Shown: positions 26,693 through 38,700 of the stretch, one piece after another | How the letters are laid out: each line of letters opens with the position of its first letter | Numbering within the stretch: position 1 is the stretch's first letter | Translations under genes and position numbers: made by a program | Notes under the pieces: model-generated | The model's input: the letters and a program-made list of their open reading frames with translations, nothing else | The model's database searches: none | What the model was told of the DNA's origin: nothing | Assembly (NCBI RefSeq): GCF_004210375.1 | Contig: NC_134825.1 | Span: 67,695,558 to 67,759,557, forward strand | Source: Tachypleus tridentatus | Lineage: Eukaryota > Arthropoda > Merostomata > Xiphosura > Limulidae | Direction of reading: 5' to 3' | Length of the DNA: 64,000 nt

Positions 26693-27709
26693 GATTTATT
26701 TGTAGGGGAAGAATGACTATGTAAAATGTGAGTTACAGCCTATTCAAGTTGAGGTTTTCAAAGCTAATATCAGTGATATAAATTCTGTTTGGATTTCTGT
26801 TAGTGGTTATAAGGGGAGAAGGCTTTTAGTTACAACTTGTTACAGACCACCAGATGAAATTAATGAGAAATTCTATAAGGAAATAAGTTTGATTTTCAAG
26901 CTCGTAGACTGGGAATGTTGGAGACAAAATATGGGGTTTTTAGAAACCATTCAGGATGGTTTTTTTCAACAATTGAATAGGAAACCTACTAGAAACTGAT
27001 ATTTTAGAATTATTGTTAATTTCTAATAAAGAAGTGGTTATTAGGGTAGAAGTTGGGAAAATCTGGGTGCAAGTGATCGTTGCTCATTTAGATTTTTTTT
27101 GGAGATACAGAATAATGAAATTTTGGTTCCAAGTTTTAGAAAAGCAAAGTTTGAAAAGATGAGAAAGAAATTATGTATTGTGAATTGAACAAGTGAATTA
27201 GATGGAGATACTGGCCAAGCACAAAAAGGGTTTTTAAATAAATTTTAAATATTTGAAATAGACAGATTCTTTATAGAGAGAAAAGGGTGGTTGCAAGTAC
27301 AAAACCAGGATAGTTCATGAAGGATATTTCAAGAAAAGCATTATGATTATTAGATGTTTAAATTTACTACAGCAGTTGAACAATTAGGAGATTATAGAGA
27401 GCTGGTCAAGTGAAAATTAAGAAAATAACTAGTAAGGATTTCTTCAAATGCATTAAGGGTGAGCAGAGTGGTAGAATGTAGGTAGGACCTTGAGGAACAA
27501 TACTGGGAGGCTAATTATGGGATGACTAGCTTAGTATCTACATTTTGCTTAATTTTTTTCTAATAAAATTTGAGCAGTGTTCCCACAACTTGAAATGTTG
27601 ATAAATCAAAACAAAGTTGGATAAGATGGTCACATGAATTCTAAAGTTGTTAGAAAAATTTGGGAACTTAAATTCTGAAAGAGGGAGGAGCTCCTATGAC
27701 CCCTAAATC

Positions 27710-28020
27710 AGCACCTACTTATGCAACATTAAGTAATGCAGTTATTAATTATTGGAAAAAAATGGATGGAAAGGGTTTGACTCCCACATTTACTACTCTA
27801 TATCCATTTCTGCTTATTCAACATTAAATAATAATTATTAACTCTTGAAAATTATGGGTCTTGGCCTCTCCTCTTTGCAATCCATACCTTCCCATATAAC
27901 ATTAAAAAATAAAGTTATGAATTTCTAGAGAGGGAGAAAAAGGATGGACTCTTTGGATCACTCCTCTAGTTTTGTACTTGCTCGTACAATGTTAAATAAT
28001 ACAGTTACCCAATTTTAAGT
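27710..28020. repeat. Degenerate tandem repeat, about four copies spaced 80-95 bp
   Basis: A phrase of the form CAACATTAARTAATNCAGTTATTAA recurs at about 27723, 27817, 27897 and 27985, each followed by a pyrimidine-rich stretch (for example GACTCCCACATTTACTACTC and CTTGGCCTCTCCTC). Copies differ strongly, so the array is old. It adjoins the 3' edge of LINE-A and could be part of that element's tail or an independent satellite remnant. Confidence 0.45.
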
Positions 28021-28299
28021 TAGAAGCAAGTTACTATAAAAACAAGAAGAAGAAGAAGTATTTACATCTTATTTATCATCAAAGTAGATAGAGAGCTGGC
28101 AGTTGGTGCTGTCAACCAGTTTCCTACCCTATAGTCAGAAGTTCAAATAATATAGCTTTGTCCATAAACAACTGTAGTATTTCAATTAATTGGAATAATT
28201 GAAAACAATAATAGTCTTAATATTAATTAATTATTGAAATAATCAAAAGCAATAACAGTCATAAACACTAATTTTGGTCAGTTGGCTATTCTTGTGACA

Positions 28300-29544
28300 G
28301 TTGATTAATTTCCAAGACACTAATTAATGTAATTTTTCCTACCACAAGCTATTGCTAAATTAGCAGTGTAGGGTAATATGAATAGTTGATGGATCTGACA
28401 TCAAATATGTAATATTATTGATTGACATTCTGTAACAAATAGTGGCATGCACCCTTTGGACCCCAATTTATGCATGTAGGATTAAGATAACATATTCATT
28501 GCTTACAGAAATGTTGAAACTTTTTATGTTAAATAAAGTAGTAGAAATAGATGGCATATCTGCATATGCATACAACTTCTTGCAATTATCATTATTTTCA
28601 CTGTTCATTTAGTATTATGAGGTTGAATTTTCTGGTTATATTTTGTACTGTTATGTATATAAAGAAAATATGTCTTAAAATTTGTTTTTGTATTTTCATG
28701 AAAAAAATACAGATGATATGATTTCTACTTTAACTCATTTATACTTTACAGCAGTTTGTTGATTTTCATAACAGTTATAAACTGTTTCATTGTTTAAATG
28801 CTCTTGTAATGGTTGTTATCACTGGATGGGTTCTCTTGATTATTTGTTAAAAATAAAGCAAAGTTCAGTCCACTTAATGATGATTAAAGCAATTTGTTTC
28901 TTGAACTGTAATGTACAAGTTCCACCAGCTACACCCTTACTAACTAATAAATATGAACAATCACTTGCTTAACAGTATTTTATTTTTTGAAACACAAATT
29001 CAAAATTTGCCTCAATAAGCTGACTTGCTGAATATTTCACTGATTAACTAGATAACTGAATAATTAATTCTCTTACTGTGATGTTTTATAACCAAAATTT
29101 TCTTCAAATCTCACAAACATTTTAAACACCACATGAAGTTTAGAGATTCAGGAAATATGTAAGTATTGTACATTGTCTCTTTATCATACCAAAAAACACC
29201 TCTACCAAGCAGTACAAAACATCTAAAATAATAACATATAATTAACCATAATCAAATGGGTACACTACTCATGAAGAATGTTGTGTATTTGATTTTATTA
29301 AGATAACTTTTCAAAAATATGCATTAGACATAGTGAAAGCATATATCAGTTTATGAAATTAAAGTTTAATAAATGGAGAAGACCTGTGATACCTTATGTT
29401 CGTTGTTTGAATACCAGTACCCCCCTTCCCATATTGCAAACCTTTGGCAATATCTGTGTATAATTATATGTTTGTTTCTCTAGATTCCACGTTATATGTT
29501 TCATCCTGTGCTTTGAACAGTCCTTTGTATTCAAGCATATAGTA
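28300..29544. other. AT-rich sequence upstream of the AMPK beta start codon, no exon recognised
   Basis: No coding signal is seen. A 5' untranslated exon could end just upstream of the start codon: TTTGAACAG at 29512-29520 would serve as a splice acceptor 24 bases before the ATG. This is a weak suggestion only. No promoter can be placed. Confidence 0.35.
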
Positions 29545-29712
29545 ATGGGGAACTCTGCATCTGGGAAGCGGGACAGGGCGTATTCATCAGACACTGATTG
29601 CACTCCATCTTCTCCAGGTAGAGAAGACAAAGCATTTGAATTTGGAAAGAAAAACAAGTTCTTGTATCAGCCTTCTCTGGAAGATAGTGATGATTTTCCT
29701 TTATCATTAAAG
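29545..29712 (+). CDS. AMPK beta exon 1 (residues 1-56)
   Basis: Encodes the N-terminal tail from the myristoylation signal MGNSASGK to FPLSLK, phase 0, ending at AAG followed by GTGAGG. The tail is rich in Ser and charged residues (RAYSSDTDCTPSSPGRED) and differs from the vertebrate tails, as expected for the least conserved part of the family. Confidence 0.96.
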
Positions 29713-32700
29713 GTGAGGAACATCAAATAAAATATTTGTCATCCTGTTCTTTTGGTTTGCAAACAATATCTTGTTTACTTCACACACAAATATAGATTTT
29801 GCAGTTTATATGCTGTCTTCTACCTTTCCTGAGTGTTGTTAACATCAACAAAATGGAAAATTTTCTCAGCTTATAGTGATGTGTGTGGAAAGCAAGTTTA
29901 TTTTCCAAGGAAACTTCTTATACTGGACCTTTTTTTTTAATTAGTGATAAACCTTTTAAATTGCATTTGCTGATAAAAGTATGATAATTGAAAAATTTAA
30001 GTCAGAGTGTATTTTAACTTGTATGTTTTATAAAATTGGCTAACACCTTAAATAAATTTAACAATATCCTATTTGTCTTATTTTTATTGTTTTCTCATAT
30101 AATAATGTCCAAGAAAGATCATGAATAGCTAACATTTATGTATATGTATTGAAATTCTAATGCCCATGTAATAAATCTCTTTTAAAATTGTTCTTGCTGA
30201 ATTTTTGTCAAGGGAGGCATGGTGTTTGTTCATTATAAGTTTTATTATTGCTTGGGTAGTTGTTTTATTAAATTAATAATAATATGTAGTAGTGAGTCTG
30301 CTAAAGAAAACTTCCACAGCTGTGTGCAGCATTTAACTGGAAGAAAACACAAGTGTTCTTATCAACAGTGTAGTAAATGCAATATAATGCTCATTTAATG
30401 TTCCTGTGCATGTAGGAAGGGGAGATGCGTCCAAGAGCATCAACTATTACTTCAAGCACAAACATCAATGAAACTGCTCTACCGACTGTGTTTAAATGGG
30501 ATGGTGGTGGCAAAGATGTCTATATCAGTGGCAGTTTTACACAGTGGGAGCCCTTGAAAATGGTACACAGGTAGGATGAGCAGAAGTTGAAATAGTAACT
30601 TGCAAATTATTTCATGTTGAATTATTGTAACAAATACCTTGAAATATTTGGCCCTTTTTATACCTTAAAATGGTGTAGTTGCTTTAGTCTTATTGATTAG
30701 TGTAGGAAATATTACTGCTAATCATCAGAAAGCCTAATGCTGTGAAATGGTTTGTTTATGATATTCATATATTATCTTGTTCCAGTTGACTGCATAACAC
30801 TTTTAAGATGCCTACATCATGTGTTTTTTTCTTAATTGATATAGGGGGGTCACTGTTAGGCATACATACAAGTTTAGTTTTCTCTGTAATAAATCAGGAT
30901 AAACAAAAATTTTAAACCTGGTGAACTTGCCTGTGAAATACCGAAAGCTTTTCCTTGTTGAGTTTGAAATCATACCGGCAAGAAAACCCATTACTATCAA
31001 TTTCCAAATATCCTTTATGCATACCAGTGTATACAACACTCATCTCTAATTTTCTGCTCTTCCATGTGTGTGACATGTTACCATAAGCAACAGTGAATTT
31101 TATATAAGCTCTTCTTTTCCACCATAATTATAAGTTTTTTTGTTGACAGCCATACTGTTAACTTTGCTGCAACTTTCTTCCTGATACAAATATTTCTGAC
31201 ACTACTGGAAATTCTGTAACTTAGTTGAAGACCTTATTTGCATAATTTGCCTTTAACATACAGTGTAGAGTTGTAGTTCTGTTGTCCACTCTGGTTTTTC
31301 AGTGTCTTAGTACTGTTGTATAATTATTATCTTGGCAGGTAAGATTACTTGTGGATGCTTAGTCAGCATAAGATGCCATTTTTGTTTGTTTTTGATGAAG
31401 GTTGGTATTTTTGCTCATTCCATATTGACCTTTAGTGTATGCAAAGTTGACTTTGTCTGCTATGGTGGTTGCCCTAATGCTGACAGTACCCATGCTGATC
31501 TCATCTATTTTTATTTCGGTATAGTATATATTTTAGAATTAAACCTATTTTTGTTACACTGGCTACTTTTGAAGCTAATGAAGGGAGTTACTGCCTCTAC
31601 AGCATGTTCCTTCATAATATATGTCTGGGCTGCTCCCCTGAGAACCTTCCACTGCAGGAGTAGAATATAGTATTTACGTTATGTGATTATGAACCACCTC
31701 TGTCTGTTTGTTGACTCCATAGGTTCAATATATTATTGTCTTCATAAAACTGACCTGTTTTTCTGAATTTAAAGGGTGTCTTATGAAATGGCACCCTTCT
31801 TCATGAGTGTTCTCTATTTAATTTTTTTCATAATGCTTATAAACTGTACTCATTCTTTCTCACTCAGTTTTTCTTCTGTGAATTATTTTAGTTCTGGATC
31901 TTCCTAGGACTCTGCTTGTTTACATTTATTTTGTAATCTAGATTATTCACTTCTCACCCTGTGGCTTGTAGTGATATATTTTTGTGTTTTTTTTCACAGT
32001 TAGCAGTTCCCACCTTTTTTACAGTTTGGGTTTTCTGGCTTTAAGTATTTAAAAGGCAAATATACCTGAATTGTATTTTTTTTACATGAAAATAAATTTC
32101 AAACAGACACTTACCCCTGAAATGCCTTCTCTCCCTCCTCCCCAAAACCTAATTTTTATCACAACTAAAACTTTCATAGCTACCCTTTGTGACACATATT
32201 GAAGCTTTGGAAAACTAAGTACACCAATTCCACACCTTTTCCAATGCCCAGATAATAACATAGTTGAAAAAGAAACAACCTGTTAGTAAGGTAAGATTTC
32301 CTTTTGGTGAATTAGTGCTTGGTTTTATTTATGACATTAGATTTTATAAAGCTATTTTCACCAGACTTACTTCAATTTTTCCCATTAGTACAGAAGTAGG
32401 GCTAACTGACAGCTTCTGTATCACCCTTTTTAAAAATGGGAGTAATATTAACAACTCTACAATCATCAGACATTTATCTACTTTCTCTTGGCCTACTGTT
32501 ATAAAAATTACAGAGGGGGGGCTTTTATTATGACGTTTAAAACCCTTAGTAAAACTTTGACCAGCCCTGTTCATTTATCTGTTTTTAATCTCTCAAGCTT
32601 TTCACTTACGCTCAAGAACCTATCATTTATATGGTTATCAAATGTAATATTTCCCATCAAATACTCAATCAGGAATATTGATAGTAATTACTTTTATAAG

Positions 32701-35700
32701 AACAGATGTATTAAAAACAGAAAAGAATAAATATTTAAGATCTTGCTCATTTCATTATCTACAACAAGCACCTTGCTGTCAGCATCTTTTAAAGGCCCAA
32801 TCTTTATTCTAACATTTTGCTTTCTTTTAACCCATTTAAAGTTCTTGCTGTTAGATTTAATGTTATGAGCCATCTATTTCACATAAATCCTTCAGATTTC
32901 ACAGTTTTTTGTTTTGTAATCAAATTCCTTGTTTTCCTTTAATTCTATAAATCTTACAGCCTTTCTGCCAATTGTTTAAACTTATGGAATTTATCCATAA
33001 TTTTCTTTTTAATGTTGTTAGTACTTCAGTTTGATTTATCTTCCCTCTTATCCCTTTTCTCTTTTTTAGGAACATGAATATCTTGGATTTAAAACAATTT
33101 ATTTTTAAAAATTTCCCAAACTTGTCTCAGATCACCTTTTAACTCCTTATTCCATTTCGCTTGTGACAAACCTACTATCTTCACCAGAAAATATTCTTTA
33201 TGAAAATTAAGAACTAAAATTATTTTCAGTTTTATCACAATGTGTAGCAAAGCATCAAACCTAATTAGCAATGATCACTTGTTCCTTACATTTGTTCTCA
33301 AATGTTCCTTACTTCAACTATATTCTCGTTAGTGATTAACGACAAATCTAAACATTTTCTCATTGGTTAGCTCTATGATCCTTTGGTATACAGTTATCCC
33401 ATGCCATTCACAGGAGATAAGTTCTGAAAATTACTGCAAATGCTAAAACCATGAATACTATTAGTAAAAGACAATATATATAGGTTTCAAACATACAGAA
33501 ATATGGTATGTACAGTAACAACATTTCATAATAAAAAATAATGTACAGTAATACACACTAAAACAACAAGTAGAGAATTGTAGTACAGTAATGTAAAATA
33601 AATATATTTTAAACTAAAATCCTTTAACTTAACTTGCTTGTAATAATGATGGAGAAGATAGTGATGATATTGACAGTAACGTTGAAGGTGATGAAAATGG
33701 CAAAGATGAAGTTGCTTGATGTTTTTGGTATGTTTGAGGGTCATCTGGACAGCTTGAAGATGAGGTAGGACTGGCAGACAGGGTAGAGGTAGCAGAGGAC
33801 TTGAGAGGGTCTGCACAAATACATGGTGGTTGAATAAAGACTGAGAACACATGGAATGCTGTGGTGTGTGGCACGAGAAGTGATTATACAACATGGTGCA
33901 AGTCTCACAATAGTTTTGGGTGTTGATTCTTGCTAAGAACACATAGGAAGGATGCTATAGTGTGCAACATGGCATGAGAAGTGATTATGCAGCATGGTGC
34001 AAGTCTCACAGTAGTTTTGGGTGTTGATTCTTGCTGTATCATGAATACTTGAAATTGCAAATGATAAGGGATAACTATAGTAAAACCATTTTGTACCACT
34101 AAAAAATTTCTTTTAGTCACTACCAAACTCCATATAATATTCCATTTAGTGTGTCTAATATTAAACTCTTTGAGAAATATAAAATCATTATTGCTATGAG
34201 GACAGTCTTGATTGCAACTGTTAAATTAACTGGCTTATAACAAATGTCAGTAAAATATTTTTTACCCATGATAACCATGGTTGCAACCCTTACAGATTCA
34301 ACCTCTTCACTACAGTTAATGTCTTCAGACCCAACAAGCTGTAGCTCATCCCTTATATAAAGAGCCACCCCACCCCTTTAAAAAAGTCTGTCATGATTAA
34401 ACAACTTATAAACTAGGATTTCAAAATAACTCCTATTTCAGTGTTTGCCACATCTAACCAGATTTCAGAAATTTCCTATTATTTTATTGTTTTCCATTTC
34501 GACTAGAACCTGCAATTCAAATTTTCCTTTTGAAATGTCTAATATTAGTATAATAAGTAGTGGAATTCTTTAACATATATATATATATAATATTACATTA
34601 TTAAGTGGAGTCTGTCTTTAAGATATAATTTACCCTTATCCAGAAATTCATCCCACATTTTTAACTAGCCCATCCATTGCTATGATTATATCCCCAATAA
34701 TCTTGCATTTAAGCCTTGGATCTTGATTAGGGGTTCATTACTACACCTAGCCTGTGGGGGAACTCTCAAAAGAACAACTTATCCATTTCTGTCCCTCTGA
34801 AAACAAATTGTTATAAATTTTTAAGTAGATCTTCTAACTTACATTTTCCAACGTTATTTACTCCTACAAGCAAATTTTGATCCACCTCTTCCTGCTGCAA
34901 ATAACTTTCATCACCATATTTAATGAGAGAATCTCCCACTACGTAAACCTGTCATCTTATTCCTCACTGTATGCAGCCATAGATTAAAGTTTGTCACCTT
35001 AATTGTTATATCATTCTTATCACCCAAGCATTCTCATTTTCACTCTTCCCCAAAACAACCTTTACCCTAACTCTGTGTGATGTAGTCCAGCTCAAAAGTT
35101 TTGTAATTCTTGAAAAAGAAAAAGAAAAATTAGAACCTACTTAACAATCAGAGTTTGCAGGTTTACTTCTTATGTATACAAAGTGAGATTAAAATAATTT
35201 ATCACCCTAGGAGTTATGTGGATATGTTTTAAATTATCAGTACTGATAAGTATCACCCAAAACTCAGTTTTCTCTTAATTTTTGTAGAGCGAAAATTACT
35301 AATATTTTGTCAATTAAATTGTGAACTGAGTTTGTATTATGACTAAATATGTATAGTTTCTTTTAACTTGTAGTGAACTGTATAGTGCATTTATGCATTG
35401 ACCTATGAATTATTTAAAATTTATTTGTAATTTTAAAACTGTTTGTCTACAGTCAGGACAACTTTGTTCTTATTTTGGATGTGCCAGAAGGTGAACATGA
35501 GTATAAGTATTTGGTTGATGGACACTGGCAACATGACCCAAAAGAGGTTAGATTTTGATATTTTTATGGTATTATAACTTTTGTTACTCTTACAGCTCTT
35601 AACCCTATCAATGTGGATGAGTGGAAGCCACTCAGCTTGTAATCATGAAAGTATCCATGAGATTAATTACTTTATAATTTTTTTTATAATGTAAACGCAT

Positions 35701-38700
35701 CTTTGCAAACTTTTGCAGATTATTAGTAAAGATTACAAGGCTTTCATACACAAAATATCAGATTTTTTTATTAAGATTTAAGATTTCTTGCATAATGTTT
35801 TTATCATGTTTTTTTTTTTTTTTTAAGTTTTGACTACGTAAAATGCAAAGTAATTTTGATTTTAAGATTAAAAATGCTTTTATGCATCAGAACATTTTCA
35901 AATTTTGCATACAAAATCTTTATAACTTCCAAATAATTATCAAATATTTTAAAGAAAAACTTTATATTTTATCTTTATTTTCAATACTGTATCTTTGTAT
36001 GGATTGGGTCAATTTGACTGACTTCATAACCACCACAAAAAATTAGGAAATAAATAAAATTATGCTTTTTTCATTCTAGAATGACTACAGGTTATAACAT
36101 GAAAATACAAATGTTTAATCTGAATAGCTTAGCTCTCATGACATCATATGTTTATTATTTTTATTTTATTGACCTTTCAGTTATGCCTGGCTATAATTAC
36201 ATAAATTGGAATGATGCAGTACACATACAGTTTACAAGTGACCTGTCTTGGCTGTGTTTTAGTGGACTAGTATTTTGAATAACACATTCACATTTCAGTT
36301 ATAATACATTATGTATGTACATACTTTATTATTATTATTTATAAATAAGTTTTTAATCAAGTTTTCTTAAAATGAAGTATTGCAAACAGAAATTTATATT
36401 TAGGATTGTGTTTGTAACATTTACTTTTAACTTAAGAAATTAACTAATGCTTAATACTAAAAGTTGAATTATAATCTACAAATTTGATACTGAATATTAT
36501 TGGCATACATTCATAAAATAGTAATTCAATGAAATTTTGAACGCGCGTCAATACACGAGATGACACAAAACATTAGCTTGAGATTTTGTATGTTTCAGAC
36601 CTAAATACGGTTTAATTACTAAGCTTGAAAAAATATAGTGGAATTCTGTGTTATTGAAAAAGTAATTTATGATTATTGGTTATTTCCAACTGTATATATA
36701 AAACTGAAAAAAAAAGAATTGTTTCACATCCTCCATATATAAAATTTAAATAAGGTTTAGCAATCTACAGCAAGCAGCAAACAAGTACAAAGTTTGTAAC
36801 TAAAAGAGATAATTATCTAGAGGTTTTAAAGATTTCCCATAGGAAATTTGAAAATTTTCTGATGCATAAAAGAATTTTTAATTTTAAAATCAAACATTAC
36901 TTAAGAAATCTTAGAACAGCTAATGCTTACTGATAATATACAAAATTTCTTGAAGATATGCTTATTGATTTAAAGGTTATACCATGAAAACCATAACAAG
37001 TACAAACTGTTAGAAGGTTCGGTTCGTCACTGGGAAGAAGCACATGCTAAAAGAGTTATTAACTTAATATATTTAATTAAAAGAGATTTCTTGAAAAATT
37101 CATCATAGAAAAATATTTACCTAAGATGATAATTTTGTATATTTTTTTTATGGGTCTTGATAAAATGGTCTTAAAAGCTGAAAGTAAAAATCTGGACTTA
37201 ATTTTCTAATACATTACAATTTGATATTTTTGAAGATAGTTTCTTTGAGCTATCAGAAATAATAATATAGAATAAATACATAATGTTTTCTTAAGATTAT
37301 TCTTTACATTGACTGGGAGTTAAGAGTGTGTATGTAATTCTGCACATATGTAATCATTTGATGCACATAATGGAAACTAATGTTTTAAATGGTTACAGTG
37401 CTCTATAGGAATTTACTTGGCTTTATTTGTAAATGTATTCTGTGCATGTATATATGACTGTTTTCACTATAAGTAAAAACATTTCCTATTATATTTATTT
37501 ATTTAGGGCAAAATGACAGGCATAAATTGTAAAGGAAAATGTCCCTGATTATATGAAGCAGACATTATTGTTATTTCTGAGGCTTGTCTCACATCATAAT
37601 GAGTAAAAAATGAATTTATTATTTTTCACTAGAACTTATCTGAAAAACAGGCAAGGTTTAATTGTTTTGTTTTGATCCATATAGCCTAATGTTGATGACC
37701 CTAGTGGAGCCAAGAAGAACCTGATCAATGTCCAGAAACAGGATTTTGAAGTTTTTGAAGCTCTTGCCATGGATAGTGTAAACTCGGGAAGTGGTTCTCA
37801 AAGTAAGATTTAAAAGGACGTTTAAAAAAAGATGTGTGTCATATTCACAGTTAGATGAATAATTTGATGTCTATATATTTGTATCTAGCAATAATTATTT
37901 CCTTATGAAACCTGTTTTCATTGTGTTTGAAAAGTTTTACAGGTTTGATATTCACGTAATATTTTTTCAAGTTTCTTCTTTACGTTGGCTGGCAGGTTAA
38001 GTGTTTGTATTCAATTATGTAAAGAATATTGTGTAATCATTAGATGTATGTAATGAAAATTGATGTTTCACAAATATCTGAATGTGAAAGTCCATTTGAG
38101 ATGTAGCCACATCAGCTGTGTGTATGAGTTTCTTCCTCTTCAGCAATTAGCTTGAAGTTGCCACTTTGTTCTTGGTCTAAATGGAAACTGTTTCAGTCAT
38201 GGTTGTGCCTCATCACCACACTAGGAAGCCCCTTATCAAACTTGTACAGCAGAATATTTTCTCGATCTGCTGAGGCCACTGCATCTGCCTAATTATCCAG
38301 ACTTACAGTGACTTGAACTTTAAACTTGGTCTAATAGATCTCTTGATTCTTCATTAGGTAGAATTGTCAGTGCAACTCAACCATAACTTTTCTCAGTATT
38401 TTGTTGTCCAAAAACAAGGCTGGACCATGTAAGCTCAAAATCAAATGTTGTACTGCCTGCTTATTAGTTCATTCTTCCCAAGCAGTTACGTGCCAGAAAT
38501 GCTTCAAATAATAGTCCAAATATTACTTCACCTTTGAATGTCAAAAAAAAAGCTGCTTAGTTTCATTCACAAGAACCTGTAGGATTGGTTAAAGCCTCTC
38601 CTTTGAGTTTTATTGGCCAATGCCTGGCTGAGATATCACTAATTTTCAACATGAATATAAGGCTATAGACATATTCAGAATTGTTGGTGAATGGTTCAGA

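Larger units (their letters stand above)
24480..27560 (+). mobile_element. CR1-like LINE relic (LINE-A), ORF1 esterase-like and ORF2 endonuclease parts, split by a mariner element
   Basis: Conceptual + strand translation, with many stops and frame changes, shows decayed pieces of a non-LTR retrotransposon in the expected order. A stretch near 24750-24860 (KVEDVTDRARNAVKD followed by VFIMYIEATD) resembles the SGNH/GDSL esterase-like domain found in ORF1 of CR1-type LINEs, where VHVGTND is usual. At 25240-25380 the AP-endonuclease start appears (RNKLADF, then GITETSLNVD). After the mariner insertion the endonuclease resumes (NDYVKCELQ, then TCYRPPDEINEKFY, near 26715-26880) and reaches the usual SDHC motif as SDRCS near 27070. 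The pre-RT linker follows (GDTGQAQKGFLNKF, ERKGWL) to about 27560. No reverse transcriptase domain is seen, so this copy is 3'-truncated or decayed. Boundaries are approximate. Confidence 0.75.

Noticed and set aside
33526-34126. Overlapping - strand open frames of 73-138 codons, Ser/Pro/His-rich
   Set aside because: They lie within the 691-bp non-autonomous transposon, overlap each other in different frames and show no domain. Chance frames in repeat DNA.
36081-36278. 65-codon open frame in the centre of the inverted-repeat element
   Set aside because: Considered as a transposase relic, but no motif is visible and its composition is that of AT-rich non-coding DNA.
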